This document shows positions 30,111 to 37,454 of a stretch of DNA of 64,000 nt, one piece after another. A program made the position numbers and the translations under genes. Positions within the stretch are counted from its first letter, which is position 1. The number at the start of each line of letters is the position of its first letter. Below the pieces are notes generated by a model. It worked only from the letters and a program-made list of their open reading frames with translations, had not been told where the DNA came from and ran no database searches. The stretch is from Aquirufa lenticrescens (GTDB taxonomy: Bacteria; Bacteroidota; Bacteroidia; Cytophagales; Spirosomataceae), in the NCBI RefSeq assembly GCF_019916085.1, contig NZ_CP049834.1:2246501-2310500 (forward strand). Direction: 5' to 3'.

Positions 30111-30671
30111 ATGGCTTTACGCCCGAATAACAATTACAGAGGAAACAAAAGAGAAGAAGAGCCTTACCGCATCAATCAGTTAATTCGTGGTGTAGAGGAG
30201 GTTCGTTTAGTAGGCGAGAATATTGAAGTGGGAGTTTATCCCTTTGCGAAGGCTTTAGAACTAGCTGTAGCTCAGAGTTTAGATCTAGTAGAGATTTCTC
30301 CTAAAGCGGTCCCTCCTGTTTGTAAGATCATTGATTATGCGAAATTCAAGTATGATCAAAAGAAGAAGCAGAAGGAAATCAAGGCAAATGCAACGAAAAC
30401 GGTCATTAAAGAGATTCGTTTCGGTCCTAACACGGATGAGCATGATTTCAATTTCAAATTAAAACATGCGGTTAACTTTCTTAAAGAAGGCGCTAAAGTG
30501 AAAGCTTATGTGCACTTTGTGGGTAGAACAATCGTGTTTAAAGAGCGTGGTGAAATGTTGTTATTGAACTTCGCTAAAGGTCTGGAAGACGTAGGTAAGC
30601 CAGACGATATGCCTAAATTAGAAGGTAAGCGAATGAGCATCATCTTCTCCCCTAAAGCCATCAAGAAATAA
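30111..30671 (+). CDS. infC: Translation initiation factor IF-3
   Basis: Binds the 30S subunit and checks the initiator codon. 186 residues. N-domain with [22 protein letters not shown] and [24 protein letters not shown], linker rich in Lys, then the C-domain with [16 protein letters not shown] and [11 protein letters not shown]. It starts at ATG, not the rare AUU/AUA used for autoregulation in enteric bacteria. The N-terminal extension before RINQ is about 20 residues. Confidence 0.97.
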   Translation: MALRPNNNYRGNKREEEPYRINQLIRGVEEVRLVGENIEVGVYPFAKALELAVAQSLDLVEISPKAVPPVCKIIDYAKFKYDQKKKQKEIKANATKTVIKEIRFGPNTDEHDFNFKLKHAVNFLKEGAKVKAYVHFVGRTIVFKERGEMLLLNFAKGLEDVGKPDDMPKLEGKRMSIIFSPKAIKK

Positions 30672-30709
30672 TTTTCATACGGATGCTGGAATTATAGGGT
30701 AATTTTCAT

Positions 30710-30717
30710 TACTTTTG
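30710..30717 (+). promoter_or_regulatory. -7 element of an rpmI promoter
   Basis: TACTTTTG, perfect -7, 43 bases before the rpmI ATG. It would let rpmI-rplT be transcribed independently of infC. Confidence 0.55.
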
Positions 30718-30760
30718 CATTCCAAATTTCAAAATTTAATTTTTACATAATTATCAAACA

Positions 30761-30955
30761 ATGCCAAAAATTAAAACTAACTCTGGAGCGAAAAAACGTT
30801 TCAAAGTAACGGGAACTGGTAAGATTAAGCGTAAACACGCATTTCATAGCCATATCCTAACTAAAAAAACAACTAAACAAAAGCGTAATTTAGTTCACGC
30901 TACTTTAGTTCACCCATCTGATATGGACCGCGTTAACTTATTGTTAGGTCTTTAA
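30761..30955 (+). CDS. rpmI: 50S ribosomal protein L35
   Basis: 64 residues, normal length. Typical basic sequence: [20 protein letters not shown] at the start, [11 protein letters not shown], then the TKQKRNL segment. Its own promoter is at 30710-30717; rplT follows 80 bases later and is probably co-transcribed. Confidence 0.97.
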   Translation: MPKIKTNSGAKKRFKVTGTGKIKRKHAFHSHILTKKTTKQKRNLVHATLVHPSDMDRVNLLLGL

Positions 30956-31035
30956 TTAGAATTTAAGTTATTGTTAAACCAGAAAGAAGGCTCAAGTAAT
31001 CAACCGATTCGCCTCATTTCAAAAAACAAAAAATT

Positions 31036-31380
31036 ATGCCAAGAAGTGTCAATCACGTAGCCTCAAGAGCTAGAAGAAAGAAAATCCTTAAGTTAGCTAA
31101 AGGATTCTACGGTCGCGGAAAAAATGTCTGGACAGTAGCAAAAAACAAAGTAGAGAAAGGTTTGCAATACGCATACCGTGACCGTAAAGTTAAGAAAAGA
31201 GATTTTCGTGGTTTATGGATCCAACGTATCAATGCAGCAGCTCGTCAAGAAGGTCTTTCTTACTCAGCGTTCATGGGTAAATTCAATAAATCTGGAATGA
31301 CGTTAAATCGTAAAGTCTTAGCTGACTTAGCGATGAATCACCCAGAAGCTTTTAAAGCAGTTGTGAAGAACTTGAAGTAA
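31036..31380 (+). CDS. rplT: 50S ribosomal protein L20
   Basis: 114 residues, needed early in large-subunit assembly. [20 protein letters not shown] at the start, [19 protein letters not shown], and [16 protein letters not shown] are family hallmarks. The transcript ends at the terminator 31402-31429. I saw no obvious L20-binding leader upstream of infC, but cannot exclude one. Confidence 0.97.
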   Translation: MPRSVNHVASRARRKKILKLAKGFYGRGKNVWTVAKNKVEKGLQYAYRDRKVKKRDFRGLWIQRINAAARQEGLSYSAFMGKFNKSGMTLNRKVLADLAMNHPEAFKAVVKNLK

Positions 31381-31401
31381 TTCTTGTTTAAACAGAAAGA
31401 G

Positions 31402-31429
31402 AGCCTCGAATTTTTCGGGGCTTTTTTTT
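31402..31429 (+). terminator. rplT terminator
   Basis: 9-base stem AGCCTCGAA / TTCGGGGCT (one G-T pair), 3-base loop, then a run of eight T. Ends six bases before the -7 element of the next gene. Confidence 0.85.
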
Positions 31430-31434
31430 GTGCC

Positions 31435-31442
31435 TATATTTG
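31435..31442 (+). promoter_or_regulatory. -7 element of the cysteine desulfurase promoter
   Basis: TATATTTG, a perfect match. Only 4 bases separate it from the ATG at 31447, so the message should be leaderless or nearly so. The -33 region would lie within the rplT hairpin. Confidence 0.55.
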
Positions 31443-31446
31443 TCCT

Positions 31447-32520
31447 ATGATGCATCAGCCGATCTACCTTGATTATGCAGCGACCACTCCGGTTCACCCG
31501 GAGGTGCTTTCGGCTATGCTCCCCTATTTTACGGAGGTATTCGGTAACGCCGGCTCATCCGCCCATTTATACGGTTGGAGAGCTGCAGAGGCGGTAGAGC
31601 AATCGCGCACATCTATAGCGTCCTATTTTCAAGTCAAACCTTCTGAAGTATTATTTACTTCTGGTGCTACTGAATCTATCAATTTAGGTATTCGTGGTTT
31701 TTTACAAGGAAAGCCGAAGGGACATCTTATTACTAGTGTCTTAGAACACAAAGCTGTGTTAGAAGTGTTTCATTCCTTAGAGGTCGAAGGTTGGTCGGTG
31801 ACTTATTTGACGGATACTGCGGAACTTGAAAAAGCCATTCGCTCAGATACAGTTTTAGTTTCATTCATGTTAGTGAATAATGAATTAGGAACGATTCTTG
31901 ATCACGAAAAGGTATTACGCTTTTGTGAAGAACAAGGTATTTGCTTTCATTCGGATGCAACTCAAGCCATAGGTAAACACTCACTAACTAAACTGCCACA
32001 TCTTCTCAGTTTTAGTGGTCACAAAATCTATGGCCCGAAAGGAATTGGGGCTTTAATTGCGCGCGTTCCCATGAGTCCCATTCTGTACGGCGGTGGACAA
32101 GAACGAGGTTTACGTCCCGGTACTTTACCAGTCCCTTTAATTGTAGGCTTAGCAAAGGCTGTGGAGATGATCCCAGAATGGCTTTCTAGGGCTTCTTTTT
32201 ACCATAATGCCAAAGAACAATTAGCTTCCTTTCTTCCTTTGATTAATTCTCCTGAAAATTCAGTTCCATCCATTCTTAATTTTACGCTAAAAGGGGCTGA
32301 TTGGGAAAAGATGTTTCAAGTATTAAACGGCTTAGCGTTTTCGAATGGTTCAGCTTGTAATGCAAAAACAGAATTACCCTCTCACGTGTTAATAGCCTTA
32401 GGTTATTCGGATGAAGATGCGTTAGCAAGTGGCCGAATAAGTTTAGGCTATTTTACCACAGAAGAGGAAATTGATCGTGTATGCGAAATCCTTTCCCAAA
32501 ATTTACCCAAACTTCTATGA
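31447..32520 (+). CDS. Cysteine desulfurase family protein (NifS-like)
   Basis: 357-residue PLP enzyme that takes sulfur from cysteine as a persulfide. Visible: YLDYAATTPVHP at the start, SGATESINLGI (72-82), the PLP Asp region SDATQAIGK, the Schiff-base lysine K193 in FSGHKIYGPKG, and the persulfide cysteine C304 in NGSACNAKTELPS. The start is ATG 31447 (31450 is also possible); the longer frame from 31384 begins before the rplT terminator. Its stop overlaps the XdhC start (ATGA), and no isc or suf genes are near, which points to a special role rather than general Fe-S assembly. Confidence 0.9.
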   Translation: MMHQPIYLDYAATTPVHPEVLSAMLPYFTEVFGNAGSSAHLYGWRAAEAVEQSRTSIASYFQVKPSEVLFTSGATESINLGIRGFLQGKPKGHLITSVLEHKAVLEVFHSLEVEGWSVTYLTDTAELEKAIRSDTVLVSFMLVNNELGTILDHEKVLRFCEEQGICFHSDATQAIGKHSLTKLPHLLSFSGHKIYGPKGIGALIARVPMSPILYGGGQERGLRPGTLPVPLIVGLAKAVEMIPEWLSRASFYHNAKEQLASFLPLINSPENSVPSILNFTLKGADWEKMFQVLNGLAFSNGSACNAKTELPSHVLIALGYSDEDALASGRISLGYFTTEEEIDRVCEILSQNLPKLL

Positions 32521-33485
32521 AAGAACTTTATACGGTCATTCAGCAAGTAAAGGATTTGCAAAAAGCTGGGTTGAAATTTGTCTTAGCAACCGTGGTTCGT
32601 GTGGAGGGTAGCGCCTACCGTCGTCCAGGAGCGAGAATGTTGATCGCGGAAGATGGGAGCTGGTGGGGTGGAATTTCCGGTGGTTGTTTAGAGGGAGATA
32701 TTTTGAAGAAGGCACAACTAGCCTTGTTTTCGCAGAGCTATAAAACGATAACCTATGACACCCGCGAGGAAGACCCGTTTGCCTTAGGCATTGGATTAGG
32801 TTGTCAAGGAGTTATTGAAATTCATATTAATCCATTTCAGGATCAAATTAATGCGCTTGTCGAGGCACTGGAGAGTCATTTAGCCGGAAATGAAGCGCAC
32901 ACATTAAAGATGCATCTTTCTGCTCATTTTCAAATTGAATTAGCTGATGCGCCTGCCTCACATGGAAGTGAATGGTCGGATGACGTCTTTACGGAGTATT
33001 TGCCGGCACCCATGACTGTTTGGGTTTTTGGAAATCAATTTGATGCACAGGGATTTATTCAGCAAGCCAGTGTATTAGCATGGCGCGTTTATTGGGTGGG
33101 TATTTTGGCTAAAATGAACTCTAATCTTACGGTTATGGGTCGTTACGGATATGAGGATATTTGGCCTATACAATCTTCTGATTTTCTAGTGATGATGACA
33201 CATGATTTGGAAAAAGATGTGAAGATTTTGGAAAAATTGATCTCCGCTCCTGTTACACCAGCCTATGTGGGAATTCTAGGACCCAAGAAAAGATTTGAAA
33301 AGCTCCAAAACCATTTCAAGCAGGATTTAGTTACACTATTACCTATTTCGACACCGATTGGTTTGGATATAGGTGCAGAAGGTCCAGAAGAGATTGCGAT
33401 CTCAATTATGGCAGAAATTTTATCAACTAAAAATAATAGAAACGGCCAGCGATTAAGTTTACGAGATCGCGCCATTCACGAATAA
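32517..33485 (+). CDS. XdhC family molybdenum-cofactor maturation protein
   Basis: 322 residues with the two XdhC halves: an N-terminal domain (GSAYRRPGARMLI, GGISGGCLEGD, GIGLGCQG with conserved Cys) and a C-terminal Rossmann-like domain (VWVFGNQFDAQGF, then VGILGPKKRFEKL). XdhC binds molybdenum cofactor and helps insert its sulfurated form into xanthine-dehydrogenase-type enzymes. The start ATG at 32517 overlaps the cysteine desulfurase stop; the longer frame from 32481 lies inside that gene. No molybdenum enzyme is in the window. Confidence 0.88.
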   Translation: MKELYTVIQQVKDLQKAGLKFVLATVVRVEGSAYRRPGARMLIAEDGSWWGGISGGCLEGDILKKAQLALFSQSYKTITYDTREEDPFALGIGLGCQGVIEIHINPFQDQINALVEALESHLAGNEAHTLKMHLSAHFQIELADAPASHGSEWSDDVFTEYLPAPMTVWVFGNQFDAQGFIQQASVLAWRVYWVGILAKMNSNLTVMGRYGYEDIWPIQSSDFLVMMTHDLEKDVKILEKLISAPVTPAYVGILGPKKRFEKLQNHFKQDLVTLLPISTPIGLDIGAEGPEEIAISIMAEILSTKNNRNGQRLSLRDRAIHE

Positions 33486-33486
33486 T

Positions 33487-34251
33487 ATGAGTACACAAAT
33501 CAACCGCCTAAAAGAACAAATTTCCCCTTTACGTGATGCTTTAGTGCATCATCCAATCAATTCCTTTATTCAAAGTACCGCAGAACTTGAGGTATTTATG
33601 AAGCACCATGTCTTCGCTGTATGGGACTTTATGTCCTTAGTAAAGAAGTTGCAACAGGAATTTACCTCGGTGGATGTGCCTTGGAATCCCAAAGGCCCAG
33701 CAGAAGTTCGTTATTTAATCAATGAGATTGTATTAGGGGAAGAGTCCGATGTGGATCAAAATGGTGTTTACATCAGCCATTTTGAACTTTACTTAAGAGC
33801 GATGGAGGAATTATCTTTTATGCCCTCTCCTTTCTTACATGAGTTAAGATCCTATGCGAATTTGGATGAATTATTGCTAGCTATTCCTAAAGCCAATATT
33901 CCTGAATCCGTTAAAGCTTTCTTGACCTTTACTTTTTCTTCGATTCAAAATAGAAGCATTGAAGAGATTGCGGCTATTTTTACGTTTGGCAGAGAAGATA
34001 TCATTCCAGAAATGTTTCAAGTCATTGTCGATCAATTGAAGCGTGATTCACCAGAAAAAGTAGAAACCTTAGTGTATTACTTAGAACGTCATATTGAAGT
34101 AGATGGTGGTCATCACAGTGAGTTAGCCTATAAGATGATGGAACACCTGTGTGGTGACGATGAGGCTAAGTGGCAGAAAGCGACTCAGGCTGCTGTGGAG
34201 TCATTGCAGGTTAGGCTGAAGTTGTGGGACGGTATAGTCTACAATAGATAA
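33487..34251 (+). CDS. DUF3050 protein, heme-oxygenase-like fold
   Basis: 254 residues of family DUF3050 (LKEQISPLRDALVHHPI at the start; KHHVFAVWDFMSLVKKLQQ; RYLINEIVLGEESD; HIEVDGGHHSELA). All-helical, with spaced Glu, Asp and His that fit a heme-oxygenase-like domain able to bind metals; no enzymatic role is established. It begins one base after the XdhC stop and so is in its operon. A bidirectional terminator follows. Its stop codon TAA is the end of the first 7-base repeat unit of a short repeat array. Confidence 0.85.
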   Translation: MSTQINRLKEQISPLRDALVHHPINSFIQSTAELEVFMKHHVFAVWDFMSLVKKLQQEFTSVDVPWNPKGPAEVRYLINEIVLGEESDVDQNGVYISHFELYLRAMEELSFMPSPFLHELRSYANLDELLLAIPKANIPESVKAFLTFTFSSIQNRSIEEIAAIFTFGREDIIPEMFQVIVDQLKRDSPEKVETLVYYLERHIEVDGGHHSELAYKMMEHLCGDDEAKWQKATQAAVESLQVRLKLWDGIVYNR

Positions 34252-34279
34252 TAGATTAGAGAGTTGAGAGTAAAGATGT
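34245..34279 (+). repeat. Degenerate heptamer array at the DUF3050 stop codon
   Basis: Five consecutive 7-base units: TAGATAA, TAGATTA, GAGAGTT, GAGAGTA, AAGATGT. The first contains the DUF3050 stop. The same unit types recur on the minus strand downstream of the UxaA-family gene (54641-54667). Confidence 0.6.
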
Positions 34280-34284
34280 AGCAT

Positions 34285-34320
34285 AAAAAAAGCCCGATCC
34301 ATGACAGATCGGGCTTTTTT
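34285..34320. terminator. Bidirectional terminator between the DUF3050 gene and dnaK
   Basis: GCCCGATC (34292-34299) pairs with GATCGGGC (34307-34314); flanked by A7 on one side and T6 on the other, so it serves both convergent genes. Confidence 0.9.
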
Positions 34321-34336
34321 ATTTTACCGCTTAGGC

Positions 34337-36226
34337 TTATTTTACTTCTTCAAAAGAAACGTCTTCCGCTCCACCATCAGCTGCTGAATCTGCTGATTGA
34401 GTTGCTTCGCCGCCTTCTGCGCCAGCACCTGCCGCATACATCTCTTGAGATGCTGCTGTCCAAGCTGTATTCAATTTTTCTAATCCAGCATCGATACCAG
34501 CTAAATCTTGTGAAGCGTGAGCTACTTTCAATTCTGCCAAAGCACCTTCGATAGCCGTTTTATTTCCTTCCGATAATTTCTCACCGTATTCTTTCAATTG
34601 CTTGTCCGATTGGAAAATCAACGCATCTGCTTGATTGATTTTTTCTACTTTTTCTTTTTCTAATTTATCCGACGCCTCGTTTGCTTTCGCCTCGTTACGC
34701 ATTTTCTCGATATCCTCGTCAGTTAAGCCGCTAGATGCCTCGATACGGATTTTTTGCTCTTTACCTGTTCCTTTGTCTTTGGCAGAAACATTCAAAATAC
34801 CATTCGCATCAATATCGAATGTTACTTCGATTTGAGGTACACCGCGTTGTGCTGGTGGCAAACCATCTAAGTGGAAACGGCCTAATGAACGGTTATCTTT
34901 CGCCATTGGACGCTCACCTTGAAGCACGTTTAATTCTACTGAAGGTTGGTTATCCGCTGCCGTAGAGAATGTCTCAGACTTCTTCGTAGGAATCGTCGTA
35001 TTCGCTTCGATCAATTTCGTGAATACACCACCCATTGTTTCAATACCTAATGAAAGTGGAGTAACGTCTAATAATAACACGTCTTTCACCTCTCCTGTTA
35101 ATACTCCACCTTGGATAGCAGCTCCGATCGCAACTACCTCATCAGGATTTACTCCTTTTGAAGGCTTTTTGCCAAAGAACTTCTCTACTTCCTCCTGAAT
35201 ACGTGGAATACGCGTCGAACCACCTACTAAGATGACCTCATCGATATCAGAGTTTGTATAACCTGCGTTTTTCATCGCACGCTTACAAGGCTCTAATGTA
35301 CGTTGGATTAAGCTATCTGCTAATTGCTCGAATTTCGCTTTTGATAAGGAACGTACTAAGTGCTTCGGGATACCATCTACCGGCATAATGTACGGTAAGT
35401 TGATTTCCGTTGCAGCACTAGAACTCAATTCAATTTTCGCTTTTTCAGCCGCTTCTTTTAAGCGCTGTAAAGCCATTGGATCTTTACGCAAATCGATATT
35501 CTCGTCAGCGATAAATTCTTCTGCTAACCAGTTGATGATTACTTGGTCAAAGTCATCTCCACCTAAGTGTGTATCACCATCTGTTGATTTCACTTCGAAT
35601 ACGCCATCGCCTAATTCAAGTACGGATACGTCAAACGTACCACCACCTAAGTCGAATACCGCAATCTTCATATCCTTTCCACCTTTGTCTACGCCATAAG
35701 CAAGTGCCGCTGCCGTAGGTTCGTTGATGATACGTTTTACTTCTAAACCAGCGATTTGGCCTGCTTCTTTCGTCGCTTGACGCTCTGCATCATTAAAGTA
35801 AGCAGGAACGGTGATAACGGCTTCGGTTACGGTTTGGCCTAAATAATCCTCTGCAGTTTGCTTCATTTTTGTCAAAATCTGCGCAGAAATCTCTTGTGGA
35901 GTATATAAACGATCACCGATGCGAACACGTGGTGTATCATTATTTCCCTGCTCTACCGAGTAAGAAATTGTTTTTAGTTCAGAGCTAACCTCTGAATATT
36001 TTTTACCCATGAATCGCTTCACAGATGAAATCGTATTCTGTGGATTTGTAATCGCTTGTCTTTTCGCAGGATCACCTACTTTACGTTCGCCGTTCTCTAA
36101 AAATGCAACGATCGATGGAGTCGTACGTCTACCTTCTGAGTTTGCAATAACGACTGCCTCGTTCCCTTCCATTACCGCCACACATGAGTTGGTGGTTCCT
36201 AAGTCAATTCCAATAATTTTTCCCAT
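34337..36226 (-). CDS. dnaK: Molecular chaperone DnaK (Hsp70)
   Basis: ATP-dependent chaperone. 629 residues from the ATG at 36226; a longer in-frame start at 36253 would add nine residues absent from the family. Phosphate-1 motif [10 protein letters not shown] at the N-terminus, [16 protein letters not shown] (phosphate-2), [11 protein letters not shown], the [14 protein letters not shown] linker, the substrate-binding beta domain, and a Gly/Ala/Glu-rich tail ending in EDVSFEEVK. No grpE or dnaJ adjacent and no CIRCE element upstream; two palindromes lie between it and the divergent desaturase. Confidence 0.97.
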   Translation of the reverse strand: MGKIIGIDLGTTNSCVAVMEGNEAVVIANSEGRRTTPSIVAFLENGERKVGDPAKRQAITNPQNTISSVKRFMGKKYSEVSSELKTISYSVEQGNNDTPRVRIGDRLYTPQEISAQILTKMKQTAEDYLGQTVTEAVITVPAYFNDAERQATKEAGQIAGLEVKRIINEPTAAALAYGVDKGGKDMKIAVFDLGGGTFDVSVLELGDGVFEVKSTDGDTHLGGDDFDQVIINWLAEEFIADENIDLRKDPMALQRLKEAAEKAKIELSSSAATEINLPYIMPVDGIPKHLVRSLSKAKFEQLADSLIQRTLEPCKRAMKNAGYTNSDIDEVILVGGSTRIPRIQEEVEKFFGKKPSKGVNPDEVVAIGAAIQGGVLTGEVKDVLLLDVTPLSLGIETMGGVFTKLIEANTTIPTKKSETFSTAADNQPSVELNVLQGERPMAKDNRSLGRFHLDGLPPAQRGVPQIEVTFDIDANGILNVSAKDKGTGKEQKIRIEASSGLTDEDIEKMRNEAKANEASDKLEKEKVEKINQADALIFQSDKQLKEYGEKLSEGNKTAIEGALAELKVAHASQDLAGIDAGLEKLNTAWTAASQEMYAAGAGAEGGEATQSADSAADGGAEDVSFEEVK

Positions 36227-36294
36227 GATTATTTTTAAATATTTTGACAGCATTTATACAAGGAATGTGCCATATGAGATGGCCAAAGGCTTTT

Positions 36295-36326
36295 GTGACA
36301 TATTGTCACCTTTTGATTTAAAATCA
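36295..36326. promoter_or_regulatory. Two palindromes between dnaK and the desaturase
   Basis: Perfect inverted repeats GTGACA-TAT-TGTCAC (36295-36309) and TGATTT-A-AAATCA (36314-36326), separated by 4 bases. They lie about 70-100 bases upstream of dnaK and about 45-75 bases upstream of the predicted desaturase start of transcription. Candidate operators; the regulator is unknown. Confidence 0.5.
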
Positions 36327-36357
36327 GTGAGCTAACGGAAAAAATGGCGATATGTGG

Positions 36358-36365
36358 TATATTTG
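36358..36365 (+). promoter_or_regulatory. -7 element of the desaturase promoter
   Basis: TATATTTG matches TAnnTTTG, 21 bases before the ATG at 36387. No TTG box at the usual spacing, which often goes with activator dependence. Confidence 0.55.
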
Positions 36366-36386
36366 TATACTAAAAATTAGACAATT

Positions 36387-37385
36387 ATGTCCGAATCAAA
36401 AGATTTTAATTGGGTAGAAGGCCCAGAACCGCACAGAGCGCGTACACGTGCCATTGTGAGAGCGCATCCGGAAGTGAAGAATTTAATCGGAAAGAATCCG
36501 ATGACCTTCGTTTGGATTTTGGCCTGCGTAGGAATGCAGATCGCCATGGCCTATTTCATCAAAGATTATCCATGGTGGGCGATTGTGGGTGTGGCATGGA
36601 TTTTTGGGGCTTTCCCTACGCATACGTTGTTTGTGTGTATACACGAATCAGCGCACAATTTAATTTTCAAAAAGAATTCTTGGAATGTGTTAGCGGGAAT
36701 CATTGCTAACTTCCCTTCCCTATTTCCTACAGCCATTTCCTTCAAAAACTTCCATTTAAAGCACCATGCTTTTCAGGGCGTTCATGAATTAGATGCTGAT
36801 TTACCTGATTATTGGGAGGCTAAATTGATCGATAATTATTTCATCGGTAAGATGATTTGGTTGTTGTTGTTCCCTTTCTTTCAAGGTATTCGTACTATGC
36901 GCTGTATCGAACTAGCGGTGTTTGATCGTCCAGTGATCATGAATATTATCGCTCAAATAGCCTTTGATGCGGTCATTGTTTATTTCTGGGGTTGGTCAGC
37001 ACTAGCCTATATGGGATTAAGCTTCCTATTTTCTGTGGGTTTACATCCACTGGGAGCACGTTGGATTCAGGAGCATTTCTTAGTGTTAGATAAGAACCAA
37101 GAGACTTACTCCTATTATGGTAATTTGAATGGCATTAATATGAATGTTGGTTACCATAATGAACACCATGATATGCCGTCTGTGCCTTGGAATAATTTAC
37201 CAAAGTTAAAGGCAGCCGCTCCTGAGTTTTATGACAACTTAAAGTACCACACTTCTTTTGTGAAGTTATTCTTTACCTTCTTATTTTCTCAAGAACTTGG
37301 TTTATATTCTCGTATTGCACGTAAAGACCGTGATGGGGTGCCATTGACGGATCAATCGATACCAGATATAGAGCTCACTAAGTAA
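36387..37385 (+). CDS. Membrane desaturase of the sphingolipid delta-4 (DEGS) type
   Basis: 332-residue integral membrane di-iron desaturase with three histidine boxes: HESAH (86-90), HLKHH (123-127) and HNEHH (257-261). Hydrophobic spans lie near 41-58, 62-76, 100-118, 153-168 and 186-213. It is not an ordinary acyl desaturase: the N-terminus (FNWVEGPEPH, 7-16, then HPEVKNLIG) and the C-terminal part (ETYSYYGNLN, NVGYHNEHHDMP, FYDNL, YSRI) follow, as I recall it, human DEGS1, which puts the 4,5-trans double bond into dihydroceramide. The length matches too (DEGS1 is 323). So dihydroceramide or a related long-chain base lipid is the likely substrate (inference). Single gene, divergent from dnaK. 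Confidence 0.82.
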   Translation: MSESKDFNWVEGPEPHRARTRAIVRAHPEVKNLIGKNPMTFVWILACVGMQIAMAYFIKDYPWWAIVGVAWIFGAFPTHTLFVCIHESAHNLIFKKNSWNVLAGIIANFPSLFPTAISFKNFHLKHHAFQGVHELDADLPDYWEAKLIDNYFIGKMIWLLLFPFFQGIRTMRCIELAVFDRPVIMNIIAQIAFDAVIVYFWGWSALAYMGLSFLFSVGLHPLGARWIQEHFLVLDKNQETYSYYGNLNGINMNVGYHNEHHDMPSVPWNNLPKLKAAAPEFYDNLKYHTSFVKLFFTFLFSQELGLYSRIARKDRDGVPLTDQSIPDIELTK

Positions 37386-37454
37386 TGGTAAATGGTAAGT
37401 GGTGAATGGTAAATTAAAAATCATTCACCATTTACCATTCATCATTTACCATTC
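37383..37454. repeat. Heptamer repeat array forming an inverted repeat between convergent genes
   Basis: Left half: tandem AATGGTA-type units from the desaturase stop (37383). Right half: CATTYAC-type units, the reverse complement, running to and into the GH65 stop (37442-37444). The halves are about 33 bases each with a short A-rich middle, and can pair with about 80% identity. May act as a bidirectional terminator. Confidence 0.65.

Noticed and set aside
30956-31035. L20 leader or attenuator between rpmI and rplT
   Set aside because: No stable hairpin or pseudoknot-like pairing could be recognised by eye.
31384-31446. Longer N-terminus for the cysteine desulfurase
   Set aside because: The extra 21 residues are encoded by the rplT terminator and the promoter.
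36227-36386. CIRCE/HrcA operator upstream of dnaK
   Set aside because: The TTAGCACTC-N9-GAGTGCTAA pattern is absent; the palindromes found are different.
37383-37454. Possible CRISPR array
   Set aside because: Units are 7 bases long, contiguous and degenerate, with no unique spacers and no cas genes.
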